Source: Rhodocyclales bacterium | Lineage (GTDB): Bacteria; Pseudomonadota; Gammaproteobacteria; Burkholderiales; Rhodocyclaceae | DNA length: 64,000 nucleotides | Assembly (NCBI GenBank): GCA_016214145.1 | Contig: JACRPA010000006.1 | Span: forward strand, 477,428-541,427 | Reading direction: 5' to 3' | Shown here: positions 55,885 to 64,000 of the stretch, in pieces | How the letters are laid out: each line of letters opens with the position of its first letter | Numbering within the stretch: position 1 is the first letter of the stretch | Made by a program: the position numbers and the translations under genes | Notes under the pieces: generated by a model | What the model was told of the DNA's origin: nothing | The model's database searches: none | Seen by the model: only the letters and a program-made list of their open reading frames with translations

Positions 55885-56313
55885 ATGAGAACGTTTTCCG
55901 CCAAGTCGCATGAAGTTAAGCGTGACTGGTTCGTCGTCGATGCGACGGACAAGGTCCTCGGTCGGCTGGCCACCGAAATTGCGCGTCGTCTTCGTGGCAA
56001 GCACAAACCCGAGTTCACTCCGCACGTCGATACCGGCGATTACATCGTAGTTGTCAACGTGGAGAAGTTGCGCGTGACCGGCGCCAAGGCTGAGCAGAAA
56101 GTGTATTACCGCCATTCCGGCTACCCGGGAGGCATCTATGAAGACACTTTCACCAAGCTGCAACAGCGCGCCCCGGTTCGCGTGCTGGAAAAGGCCGTCA
56201 AGGGCATGCTGCCGAAAGGCCCGCTTGGCTACGCCATGATCAAAAAACTGAAGGTCTATGCTGGCGGCGATCATCCCCATGTCGCGCAGCAGCCTAAGAC
56301 GCTGGAGATTTAA
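55885..56313 (+). CDS. rplM: 50S ribosomal protein L13
   Basis: A 142-residue ribosomal protein. Family marks are [27 protein letters not shown] at the start, [25 protein letters not shown] and [11 protein letters not shown]. It starts the two-gene rplM-rpsI operon and is separated from rpsI by 3 bases. Confidence 0.98.
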   Translation: MRTFSAKSHEVKRDWFVVDATDKVLGRLATEIARRLRGKHKPEFTPHVDTGDYIVVVNVEKLRVTGAKAEQKVYYRHSGYPGGIYEDTFTKLQQRAPVRVLEKAVKGMLPKGPLGYAMIKKLKVYAGGDHPHVAQQPKTLEI

Positions 56314-56316
56314 GGA

Positions 56317-56709
56317 ATGGCTGCAAACTATTACTATGGCACAGGTCGGCGCAAGACCGCGACTGCACGCGTTTTCATGAAAGCTGGCAGCGGCAAGTTT
56401 ATCGTGAACGATAAGCCGGTCGACGAGTTTTTCTCCCGCGAAACCGGCCGCATGGTCGTGAGACAGCCGCTTGAATTGACGCAACACTCAGGTACCTTCG
56501 ACATTCTGGTCAACGTTTGTGGCGGTGGCGAGTCCGGCCAAGCCGGTGCAGTTCGTCACGGCATTACCCGCGCTCTGATCGAATACGATGTGACTTTGAA
56601 GCCTGTTCTTTCCAACGCGGGTTTCGTCACGCGCGATGCTCGTGAAGTCGAGCGTAAGAAGGTCGGCTTGCACAAGGCGCGCCGTCGCAAGCAGTTCTCC
56701 AAGCGTTAA
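56317..56709 (+). CDS. rpsI: 30S ribosomal protein S9
   Basis: A 130-residue ribosomal protein with the N-terminal [15 protein letters not shown], the central [19 protein letters not shown] and the basic C-terminal tail [10 protein letters not shown] that reaches the tRNA in the P site. It is cotranscribed with rplM and followed by a strong terminator. Confidence 0.98.
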   Translation: MAANYYYGTGRRKTATARVFMKAGSGKFIVNDKPVDEFFSRETGRMVVRQPLELTQHSGTFDILVNVCGGGESGQAGAVRHGITRALIEYDVTLKPVLSNAGFVTRDAREVERKKVGLHKARRRKQFSKR

Positions 56710-56730
56710 TACGCACGCTCGGAGCGATGA

Positions 56731-56756
56731 AAAAAGCCGCCGCCAGGCGGCTTTTT
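56731..56756 (+). terminator. Rho-independent terminator after rpsI
   Basis: AAAAAGCCGCC (56731-56741) and GGCGGCTTTTT (56746-56756) form an 11-bp stem with loop GCCA and end in a T-run, 22 bases after the rpsI stop. The A-run on the other side could let it act in both directions. Confidence 0.92.
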
Positions 56757-56826
56757 CGTCTACGGCACTACCGTTGCGCCGTTTGGAAGACGTGCTTTAC
56801 CATAGCTCTTTCATGTGGAGAAAAGG

Positions 56827-57855
56827 ATGATCAAGGTTGGCATAGTCGGGGGAACCGGCTATACAGGCGCCGAACTGCTGCGTTTGCTGGCACAGCACCC
56901 GCAGGTCGAATTGCGGGCCATTACCTCGCGCGGCGATGCTGGCACTGCGGTTGCCGACATGTTTCCCAGCCTGCGCGGACGGGTAGTATTGAATTTCGTC
57001 GCCCCCCAAGTGGCCGCCTTGGAAACATGCGACGTCGTTTTCTTTGCTACGCCTAATGGCATCGCCATGGGGCAAGCCAAGGCGCTGCTCGATGCGGGGG
57101 TGCGCGTGATCGACTTGGCAGCCGATTTTCGGATCAAGGATATCCCCGAATGGGAGAAATGGTATGGCATGAAGCACTCCGCACCGGAACTCATCGCCGA
57201 TGCGGTCTATGGCCTGCCTGAAGCCAACCGCGAGAAAATCAGAGCAGCACGTCTAGTGGCTAACCCAGGCTGCTATCCGACCGCAGTTCAACTGGGATTC
57301 TTGCCGCTGGTTGAGTCCGGCGTGGTGGACACGAATTACCTGATAGCCGACGCGAAATCCGGCGTATCCGGGGCTGGCCGCAAGGCAGAGTTGCATACCC
57401 TTTTCTCAGAGGCATCTGACAGTTTCAAGGCCTATGGGGTGCCGGGTCATCGCCATTTGCCGGAGATTCGCCAGGGATTGTCCATTGCTGCAGGGAAAAC
57501 GGTTGGCCTTACCTTCGTGCCGCATCTGACGCCGATGATTCGGGGCATCCACGCCACACTGTATGCCCGGGTAACACGGGAGACAGATTTCCAGGCGCTA
57601 TATGAAGCTCACTACAAGGCGGAGCCTTTCGTGGACGTGCTGCCCTTCGCCAGCCACCCAGATACGCGCTCGGTACGTGCGGCCAACATGTGCAGGATTG
57701 CCCTGCATCGGCCGCAAGGTGGGGATACGCTGGTTGTTTTGTCGGTGATCGACAATCTGGTAAAGGGGGCGGCCGGCCAGGCCGTGCAGAACATGAACCT
57801 TATGTTCGGATTCAACGAATGCGCAGGGCTTACGCAGATTCCCGTCTTGCCGTAG
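56827..57855 (+). CDS. argC: N-acetyl-gamma-glutamyl-phosphate reductase
   Basis: A 342-residue NADPH enzyme of arginine synthesis. The nucleotide-binding [14 protein letters not shown] is at residues 8-21, the catalytic Cys in NPGCYPTA near 149, and the substrate region HRHLPEI near 208. ATG 56827 follows GGAG by six bases. A GTG at 56815 would add four residues. The end overlaps the next gene by 37 bases. Confidence 0.95.
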   Translation: MIKVGIVGGTGYTGAELLRLLAQHPQVELRAITSRGDAGTAVADMFPSLRGRVVLNFVAPQVAALETCDVVFFATPNGIAMGQAKALLDAGVRVIDLAADFRIKDIPEWEKWYGMKHSAPELIADAVYGLPEANREKIRAARLVANPGCYPTAVQLGFLPLVESGVVDTNYLIADAKSGVSGAGRKAELHTLFSEASDSFKAYGVPGHRHLPEIRQGLSIAAGKTVGLTFVPHLTPMIRGIHATLYARVTRETDFQALYEAHYKAEPFVDVLPFASHPDTRSVRAANMCRIALHRPQGGDTLVVLSVIDNLVKGAAGQAVQNMNLMFGFNECAGLTQIPVLP

Positions 57856-58589
57856 CACTGCGACGGCTGCGCAGCCGTTTCGGCATATCCGCCCCCAAGG
57901 TGGCAGTGCGCACTCACATTCCTTGGTATTGGCGTGCACTGGCGACAATTGCAGTCTTGTCTATTTCCATGGCGCTTGCCGGATGGGTCTATGATGCCGG
58001 CCGAAAGATTGCCGGTTTCGACAGGCGCGAGACCGAGCAGGAGATGACAGCCCTTCGTGATCGCGTCGCAGAGTTGGAGCTGGAAGCCGCAAAACTGCGC
58101 GCGCTTACCAATGCGGGTGAAAGCACTATGCAGATTGAGCGAACTGCGCAGCAGCAATTGATTAGCCAAGTCAAAGCGTTGGAACAGGAAAACGGCCGAT
58201 TGAAGGAAGACCTGGCATTCTTCGAGAATCTGGCAGCTGCTGAAGGAAAGGAGGCCGGCTTCACCATCAACCGGCTTCGCGTCGAGCAGAATGGGAATCC
58301 GGGGCAATACCGTTACCGGTTGCTTGCTGCAGCGCAGGGAGGCAAGAAAGATCGCGAGTTTCGAGGAAGTGTACAGCTTGTGATCAGTCTACATCAAGAT
58401 GGCAAAAGTGCTATGATGACTTTGCCCGTACAGAACGACCCCGCTCGGCATCGTTTTAATATAAATTTCAAGCACTTCCAGCGTGTCGATGGGACTTTTC
58501 AAGTTCCCGTAGGTGCGAGAGTCACGAGTGTCGAAGCGCGTCTGGTGCAGGACGGCGTAACGCGTGCTTCTCAGACAGTCACGCTATAA
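57819..58589 (+). CDS. DUF6776-like bitopic coiled-coil protein
   Basis: A 256-residue protein with a basic cytosolic N-terminus, one membrane helix (about 45-62), a coiled coil of Glu/Leu/Arg heptads (about 70-145), then a periplasmic beta-rich domain ([34 protein letters not shown]). It is usually found before bactofilin in betaproteobacteria, as here, so an envelope or cytoskeleton-scaffold link is likely. ATG 57819 lies inside argC; a shorter start is possible. Function unknown. Confidence 0.82.
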   Translation: MRRAYADSRLAVALRRLRSRFGISAPKVAVRTHIPWYWRALATIAVLSISMALAGWVYDAGRKIAGFDRRETEQEMTALRDRVAELELEAAKLRALTNAGESTMQIERTAQQQLISQVKALEQENGRLKEDLAFFENLAAAEGKEAGFTINRLRVEQNGNPGQYRYRLLAAAQGGKKDREFRGSVQLVISLHQDGKSAMMTLPVQNDPARHRFNINFKHFQRVDGTFQVPVGARVTSVEARLVQDGVTRASQTVTL

Positions 58590-58607
58590 ATAATAAGGAG
58601 GAATGCC

Positions 58608-59015
58608 ATGTTTCTCAAAAAAGACAAATCCAGCAAACCGCAAAGCCGGATCGATAGCCTGATCGGTGCGGGCACCAAGATCGAGGGGGATGTGACGTTT
58701 GTCGGTGGATTGCGCGTGGATGGCGAGGTGAAAGGGAATGTCCGTTCGACGGGCGATGGGGGGGGTACTTTGGTGATCAGCGAGCATGCCAGGATCGAGG
58801 GGGAAATCCATGTTTCTCATCTGGTTATCAACGGCACAATAACAGGACCGGTCTATTCGAGCGAATTCCTTGAACTTCAGCCTCGGGCCCGCGTCACAGG
58901 AGATGTTCAGTACAACAGCCTGGAAATGCACTTGGGCGCCATCGTTCAGGGCAGACTGGTGCATCAGGGCGGCACTGGGAAGGCAGTTGAACTCAAGCTG
59001 GCTTCCAGCAATTGA
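58608..59015 (+). CDS. Bactofilin (polymer-forming cytoskeletal protein)
   Basis: A 135-residue protein of the DUF583 beta-helix family that assembles filaments without nucleotides. The Gly/Val/Ile periodic core runs from about residue 20 to 115 (LIGAGTKIEGDVTFVGGLRVDGEVKGNV, RIEGEIHVSHLVINGTITGPV), with short disordered ends. AAGGAGGAA precedes the ATG. It follows the bitopic coiled-coil gene by 18 bases; the two probably work together at the membrane. Confidence 0.93.
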   Translation: MFLKKDKSSKPQSRIDSLIGAGTKIEGDVTFVGGLRVDGEVKGNVRSTGDGGGTLVISEHARIEGEIHVSHLVINGTITGPVYSSEFLELQPRARVTGDVQYNSLEMHLGAIVQGRLVHQGGTGKAVELKLASSN

Positions 59016-59071
59016 CGGAGCCGCTACCAGCCCATATATTATTCAAGCGTTAACCAGTTTAGGAGCTTTCA

Positions 59072-59419
59072 ATGAACGCTGTCACCGAAATGTCGCCACT
59101 CAACTTTACCGACAATGCCGCCAACAAGGTGCGCGAACTTATTCAGGAAGAGGGCAACGCGGAACTCAAGTTGCGCGTGTTTGTGTCGGGTGGCGGCTGT
59201 TCTGGCTTCCAGTACGGTTTCACCTTTGATGAAGTGCAGAATGAGGACGATACTGTGATGCAGAAAAATGGCGTCACGCTGCTGATCGATCCGATGAGCT
59301 ATCAGTACCTCGTCGGCGCAGAAATTGATTACACAGAAGGCTTGGAGGGAGCGCAATTTGTCATCAAGAACCCGAACGCAACCTCGACCTGCGGTTGCGG
59401 GTCGTCCTTCAACGTATAA
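59072..59419 (+). CDS. erpA: Iron-sulfur cluster insertion protein ErpA
   Basis: A 115-residue A-type carrier delivering Fe-S clusters to apoproteins. The three ligand cysteines are present: GGCSGFQY near residue 49 and CGCGSSF at the C-terminus. [18 protein letters not shown] at the start is typical of ErpA rather than IscA. It could serve BioB in this window, but that is only an inference. Confidence 0.94.
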   Translation: MNAVTEMSPLNFTDNAANKVRELIQEEGNAELKLRVFVSGGGCSGFQYGFTFDEVQNEDDTVMQKNGVTLLIDPMSYQYLVGAEIDYTEGLEGAQFVIKNPNATSTCGCGSSFNV

Positions 59420-59441
59420 GCCCGCTATTTCAGGGGAATCC

Positions 59442-59461
59442 AAGGGAGCTTCGGCTCCCTT
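59442..59461 (+). terminator. Terminator hairpin between erpA and anmK
   Basis: AAGGGAGC (59442-59449) and GCTCCCTT (59454-59461) with a stable TTCG tetraloop, followed by TGTGTTT. It sits between convergent erpA and anmK, 22 bases after the erpA stop. The T-run is imperfect. Confidence 0.7.
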
Positions 59462-59467
59462 TGTGTT

Positions 59468-60589
59468 TCAGTGGGGGTAGACTGCCCCCAGGATGCGCGC
59501 CCCTCTGGCTCCGGTGACGGCGGGTAGGTTGCCGGGCAAGCCCCGCAGGGCTTGTCTTGCAAGCCAGGCAAATGCCAAGGATTCCACCCAGTCAGCGCCG
59601 ATCCCCAGCGTATCGCTCGTCAGCACCCGGGTTCGCGGCAAAAGGGCAGACAGGCGCTTCAGAAATGCTGCATTGCGTGCGCCCCCACCACAGACAACGA
59701 GTTCTTCCGGTCTGCTGCACCAGCATTCGATGGCTGAAGCGATGGACATTGCGCTGAGTTCGAGCAGCGTTGCTTGGACGTCTTCCGCCGGCTCGCTGCC
59801 AACAAGGTTCGATTCCAGCCAGTCGATATTGAATTGCTCGCGACCACAACTCTTTGGCGGCGCCAAGCCGAAGAACGGATGAACCAGCAGCGCGTCGAGC
59901 AATCTTGGAATGACCCGACCACTCGATGCCCAGTTACCCGCCTCGTCAAAGGCCCGTCCGGTATGCCGTTGTACCCAGGCATCGAGCAACATGTTGCCCG
60001 GTCCGGTATCGAATCCTTTCGTGATGGAACCGGGGTTGAGGTCGGTAACGTTGGCGATGCCACCTACGTTGAGGATGATGCGGTGTATCTCGGGAGATCG
60101 AAACGCAGCGTCATGGAATGCCGGAACCAGTGGAGCACCCTGACCACCGGCGGCTATATCCCGGCTGCGGAAATCGGCAACGACGCTGACACCGCTCAAT
60201 TCAGCCAGCAATGCCGGATTGCCCAATTGCAACGTATAGCCGTCGCGAGGGTTGTGGCGAATCGTCTGGCCGTGGCAGCCGACCGCGTGAATTGATTTCG
60301 CCATAACGCCAGCCTTCTCAAGCACGGCTTCGACCGCTTGGTGATAAAGATGGACGATCTCATTGCTGATCAAGGCGGAATGATGCAGTTCGTCGAAGCC
60401 TTTCTTCTGGAGGGCCAGCAGGCGTTCGGACAGTTCGCGCGGATAAGGGAGGTAGTGGGCGGCAATCAGTTTGGGCGGATGCGAGCCGAAATCGGCCAGC
60501 ACGGCGTCGACGCCATCCAGACTGGTGCCAGACATGAGACCGACATACAGGTCGGCGGTGACGTACTTATGGGACTTGTCCGAGCTCAT
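59468..60589 (-). CDS. anmK: Anhydro-N-acetylmuramic acid kinase AnmK
   Basis: A 373-residue sugar kinase recycling 1,6-anhydroMurNAc from peptidoglycan turnover to MurNAc-6-phosphate. The opening LYVGLMSGTSLDGVDAVLADF is diagnostic. AVGCHGQTIRHNP, VADFRSRDIAAGGQGAPLVPAFH, NVGGIANVT, FDTGPGNMLLD and VCGGGARNAAFL are all present. It is paired with an M23 peptidase gene 25 bases upstream. Confidence 0.96.
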   Translation of the reverse strand: MSSDKSHKYVTADLYVGLMSGTSLDGVDAVLADFGSHPPKLIAAHYLPYPRELSERLLALQKKGFDELHHSALISNEIVHLYHQAVEAVLEKAGVMAKSIHAVGCHGQTIRHNPRDGYTLQLGNPALLAELSGVSVVADFRSRDIAAGGQGAPLVPAFHDAAFRSPEIHRIILNVGGIANVTDLNPGSITKGFDTGPGNMLLDAWVQRHTGRAFDEAGNWASSGRVIPRLLDALLVHPFFGLAPPKSCGREQFNIDWLESNLVGSEPAEDVQATLLELSAMSIASAIECWCSRPEELVVCGGGARNAAFLKRLSALLPRTRVLTSDTLGIGADWVESLAFAWLARQALRGLPGNLPAVTGARGARILGAVYPH

Positions 60590-60614
60590 CTCGCAGCTGG
60601 TTGCGAGACGTTTG

Positions 60615-61943
60615 CTAGTCGAGCAGAGCGAGGTTCATGCCATGAATCCGGTCGAGACGGTCAACGAGGGGATCGGCATGGTGTTTGAACTCGGCCATCT
60701 GCTGCGGCGCCAGGGGCGGTGCGCTAGGCAAGGCCACCGCCAGCGGGTTTTGATGCACGTCATTGATGCGGAACTCGTAATGCAAGTGCGGCCCGGTGGC
60801 CCAGCCCGTCTTGCCGACGTAGCCGATGATGTCGCCCTGGCTTACGCGCACTCCCTTGCGAATGCCTGCCGCGAAACCATTCAAATGCCCGTAGTGCGTC
60901 GTGTAACGACCCTGGTGGCGCATGACCACCAGGTTGCCATAGCCGCCCTGCTTGCCGACGAACTCCACGACACCGTCCCCCGTTGCCTTGACCCGGGTGC
61001 CGATCGGCGCGCCATAGTCGACGCCCTTGTGCGCACGCCAGGTCTGGTGAATCGGGTGAAACCGAGAGTGCGAAAACCCGGAGGTGATACGGGAAAACTC
61101 CAAGGGGGAGCGGAGGAAAGCCTTGCGGATGTTCTTGCCTTCTGCGGTGTAATAGCCTTGGCCGTCCTTGCTCGCGAACCAGACAGCGCGAAAGGTCTTG
61201 CCGTTGTTGACGAACTCGGCCGACAGAATGCGGCCGGTGCGTGTCGGCTGGCCCTGGTTGAAGAGCGTCTCAAAGACGACGCTGAAGCGGTCGCCCCGTC
61301 GCAAGTCACGATGAAAGTCGATGTCGCCGCCAAAAATGTCCGCCATCTGCGTGGCGATGCTGTCGGGCAGGCCGATAGCATCGGTGGTGGCGAAGAGGGA
61401 ACTGCGGATTTCGCCGGACTTCATCACCACCTGAGGGGTGAGCATCTGGGCCTGTTCGCCGGCCTGCAACTTGCCGTCGCGCTTTTCAACTAAGAGGGCG
61501 TTGTCCTTGGGCCCGTTCAGGGGAAAGGTCAAAGCGAGCAGTTCGCCTGATTCGCTGGTGCGGGCGGTCACGACCTTGCCGGGGCGCAACTGGCGGAAAA
61601 GGGGTTGTGTATCCGGCTGCCGGCGCAAAAACGCGAAGGCCTGTTCGTCCTGCACGCCCAAGCGGGACAGCAGGGCTGCAACGGTATCGCCTCGCAGTAT
61701 GCGCTCCTCGCGCACGAATGAATTGCTCTCGGGGGCGTGGATGGCGTCAAGCGAGAGAGGAAGCTGCTCGACAACTGTGCGCTGAAAATTCCTGATCTCC
61801 GCACTGTCCGGGGCAGTGCCGAACGCCGCCACCATGCTGAACAGGGAAACGCCCGCCACCAAGGCGCCAGCCCGGAAATGGTGGGGCCGGTTATCGCTGA
61901 TGGCTTTGAGATGCGTTAAAATTCGCGTCTTTTCGTTGTTCAT
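60615..61943 (-). CDS. M23-family peptidoglycan endopeptidase with OapA-like domain
   Basis: A 442-residue envelope enzyme: signal anchor (about 24-45), an opacity-associated/LysM-like region (about 80-150, [20 protein letters not shown]), and a LytM domain (about 305-410). Zinc ligands are intact (HKGVDYGAP and HLHYEFR), so it should cut peptide cross-links, in contrast to the degenerate EnvC-like protein at 3.4-4.7 kb. ATG 61943 ([11 protein letters not shown]) is preferred over an upstream start that crowds tyrS. It is divergent from tyrS and upstream of anmK. Confidence 0.9.
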   Translation of the reverse strand: MNNEKTRILTHLKAISDNRPHHFRAGALVAGVSLFSMVAAFGTAPDSAEIRNFQRTVVEQLPLSLDAIHAPESNSFVREERILRGDTVAALLSRLGVQDEQAFAFLRRQPDTQPLFRQLRPGKVVTARTSESGELLALTFPLNGPKDNALLVEKRDGKLQAGEQAQMLTPQVVMKSGEIRSSLFATTDAIGLPDSIATQMADIFGGDIDFHRDLRRGDRFSVVFETLFNQGQPTRTGRILSAEFVNNGKTFRAVWFASKDGQGYYTAEGKNIRKAFLRSPLEFSRITSGFSHSRFHPIHQTWRAHKGVDYGAPIGTRVKATGDGVVEFVGKQGGYGNLVVMRHQGRYTTHYGHLNGFAAGIRKGVRVSQGDIIGYVGKTGWATGPHLHYEFRINDVHQNPLAVALPSAPPLAPQQMAEFKHHADPLVDRLDRIHGMNLALLD

Positions 61944-62017
61944 GCAAGCGCGCGGGTAAAAAACTCGGGCGAGTGTATCAAAAAACCGGCCCAAGCCCAA
62001 ACCTGGGATACCCTACC

Positions 62018-63217
62018 ATGACGGACGTCCAGAAAACCCTTTCCCTCATCAAGCGCGGTGCCGACGAGCTGCTGATCGAGACAGAACTGGTTGACAAGCT
62101 CAAGTCCGGCCGCCCTTTGCGCGTGAAGGCCGGATTCGATCCGACGGCGCCGGATCTGCATCTCGGGCATACGGTCCTCATCAACAAGCTGCGACACTTT
62201 CAGGAACTCGGCCACCATGTGATGTTCCTGATCGGCGACTTCACGGGCATGATCGGCGATCCGACCGGGCGCAACGCCACGCGCCCCCCCTTGTCTCGGG
62301 AGCAGATTCTCGACAACGCCAAGACTTACCGGGAGCAGGTATTCAAAATTCTCGATCCAGAAAAGACCGAGGTCTGCTTCAACTCCACCTGGTTCGAGCC
62401 GATAGGCGCCGCCGGCATGATCAAGCTGGCGGCGCTGCATACCGTGGCCAGGATGCTGGAGCGGGATGACTTCGCCAAGCGCTACAGCAACAACCAGCCC
62501 ATCGCCATCCACGAATTCCTCTATCCGCTCTGCCAGGGATACGATTCCGTGGCAATGCGCGCAGACGTCGAACTGGGCGGCACCGACCAGAAGTTCAATC
62601 TTCTTGTCGGCCGCGAACTGCAGAAGCACTACGGCCAGCCTCCCCAGTGCATCCTGACCATGCCGTTGCTCGAGGGCCTGGATGGCGTCAACAAGATGTC
62701 CAAGTCCTACGGCAACTACGTCGGCATAAACGAGCCGCCGAAGGAGATCTTCGGCAAACTGATGTCGGTATCGGACGATCTCATGTGGCGCTATTATGAA
62801 CTGCTCTCTTTCCGGACCAATGAGGAAATTGCCTGTTTCAAGGATGAGGTAGCAGGTGGGCGCAACCCGCGCGACGTGAAGGTCCTTTTAGCCCAAGAAA
62901 TCGTCCAGCGCTTCCATTCCCGCCAGGCCGCCGAGGATGCTTTGACAGATTTCGAGGCGCGATTCAGGCAGGGAGCGATTCCTGAGGATATCGAGGATGT
63001 GAGCATCGCATGCGATGCCGAAGGCATGGGCATAGCCCAAGTGCTCAAGCAGGCCGGTCTCACCGGCAGTACCTCCGAAGCCTTGCGCATGATCGAGCAG
63101 GGAGGGGTGCGGCTCGACGGCGAGAAGGTGAGCGACCGGGCATTGGTTCTCAAGTCGGGAACCACGGCGGTTCTGCAGGTTGGCAAGCGTAAGTTCGCAC
63201 GCGTTTCCCTCTCGTAA
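62018..63217 (+). CDS. tyrS: Tyrosyl-tRNA synthetase
   Basis: A 399-residue class I synthetase of the TyrRZ-like group. The HIGH-type motif is HLGHT (about residue 46), in [14 protein letters not shown], and the KMSKS motif is intact in NKMSKSYGN (about residue 228). The C-terminal S4-like RNA-binding domain (about 335-399) ends in [15 protein letters not shown] 62018 is the family start. It lies just before the rRNA operon, a common betaproteobacterial position. Confidence 0.96.
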   Translation: MTDVQKTLSLIKRGADELLIETELVDKLKSGRPLRVKAGFDPTAPDLHLGHTVLINKLRHFQELGHHVMFLIGDFTGMIGDPTGRNATRPPLSREQILDNAKTYREQVFKILDPEKTEVCFNSTWFEPIGAAGMIKLAALHTVARMLERDDFAKRYSNNQPIAIHEFLYPLCQGYDSVAMRADVELGGTDQKFNLLVGRELQKHYGQPPQCILTMPLLEGLDGVNKMSKSYGNYVGINEPPKEIFGKLMSVSDDLMWRYYELLSFRTNEEIACFKDEVAGGRNPRDVKVLLAQEIVQRFHSRQAAEDALTDFEARFRQGAIPEDIEDVSIACDAEGMGIAQVLKQAGLTGSTSEALRMIEQGGVRLDGEKVSDRALVLKSGTTAVLQVGKRKFARVSLS

Positions 63218-63282
63218 TCAGGCCTTGTACGGCGCTGTTTTTTGAGCGTCGGAAATACGTCGGAAATAATTCCTTAAAAGCC

Positions 63283-63310
63283 TTGACCCGCATTTTTCGA
63301 TCTGTATAAT
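63283..63310 (+). promoter_or_regulatory. rRNA operon promoter
   Basis: TTGACC (63283-63288) and a perfect TATAAT (63305-63310) with 16-bp spacing, and a GC-rich discriminator (GCGCGG) as in growth-rate-controlled rrn promoters. Upstream AATAATTCC and TTAAAAG form a possible UP element. A tandem 11-bp repeat CGTCGGAAATA (63247-63257 and 63258-63268) lies further upstream. Confidence 0.88.
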
Positions 63311-63321
63311 GCGCGGCTCTC

Positions 63322-63348
63322 GTTGCTCTGCAACATTGTTCTTTAACA
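63322..63348 (+). promoter_or_regulatory. rrn antitermination sites boxB and boxA
   Basis: A boxB-like hairpin GTTGC-TCT-GCAAC (63322-63334) is followed by boxA TGTTCTTTAACA (63337-63348), close to the consensus TGCTCTTTAACA. These recruit the NusB/NusE-containing complex that prevents Rho termination in rRNA leaders. The rest of the leader (63349-63499) holds no gene. Confidence 0.85.
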
Positions 63349-63499
63349 ACACAAACAGCCGATAGGTGTGGGTACTTGGTTGGTTGGGCGCCTGGGTTTA
63401 GGTCTGGGCGGATCGATTGTATTGAGTGCTCATACTGGAGTTAAGAGAAGTTCTGGCTTGTGAGAACAAGTTGGGACGAGTTTGTTGTAAGCAGAGATT

Positions 63500-64000
<501 letters not shown>

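Overview
The window is a contiguous chromosomal segment from a GC-rich betaproteobacterium. It ends inside the 5' part of a 16S rRNA gene whose sequence reads like Rhodocyclales. Gene content agrees: cytochrome c4-engB-hemB, fmdB-DUF502-aspS, tyrS next to an rrn operon, and an aerobic ubiquinone gene (coq7). Almost all of it is ordinary chromosome. I see no prophage, insertion sequence, integron, CRISPR array or tRNA gene. Family assignments come from reading motifs and gene order by eye; no database search was run.

Layout. 1-9.2 kb: tail of ribD, a small membrane protein, a leftward block (gpmA, envC-like, ctpA, hypothetical, moeB) and a rightward block (arsR-type regulator, rhodanese, grxC, secB, an SH3 protein carrying a repeat insertion, gpsA), then trmL. 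9.3-26.3 kb: a complete MSHA-type type IV pilus locus in the order E-G-F-(A/B)-C-D-O-P-Q-I-I2-J-K-L-M-N. 26.3-32.9 kb: comF, bioB-bioC, msrPQ, an ECF sigma/anti-sigma/lipoprotein operon and cytochrome c4. 32.9-38.7 kb: a palindromic repeat array, engB, a structured hemB leader, hemB, slmA, a decayed nucleotidase remnant, argB, hsp20, a CWC protein, nudB and a barnase/barstar pair. 38.7-47.7 kb: aspS, DUF502, fmdB, pilD-pilC-pilB, a CBS transporter and a CcsA-like protein. 47.8-55.3 kb: ffh, an ArsR-rhodanese fusion, a lytic transglycosylase, proS, rppH, a CBS protein, CNP1, coq7 and osmC. 55.3-64 kb: an AT-rich intergenic region with a candidate small RNA, rplM-rpsI, argC, DUF6776, bactofilin, erpA, anmK, an M23 peptidase, tyrS and the start of an rRNA operon.

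How parts connect. The MSHA prepilins would be processed by PilD, encoded about 30 kb away with the classical pilB/pilC pair, so two type IV pilus systems probably share one peptidase. Cell-envelope genes recur (EnvC-like activator, CtpA, M23 peptidase, lytic transglycosylase, AnmK, bactofilin, SlmA). Thiol and oxidative-stress functions also recur (grxC, two ArsR/rhodanese units, msrPQ, osmC).

Most unusual items: (1) a 108-bp structured repeat, two full copies plus a partial, inserted in frame inside the signal peptide of an SH3 protein; (2) a promoter-to-terminator unit of about 115 nt with an anti-Shine-Dalgarno-like stretch, resembling the toxic small RNAs reported in Betaproteobacteria; (3) a multi-hairpin element before hemB with a Shine-Dalgarno-like loop; (4) a 34-codon remnant of a HAD nucleotidase fused to the argB stop; (5) a rotated MSHA gene order with a frameshifted mshQ.
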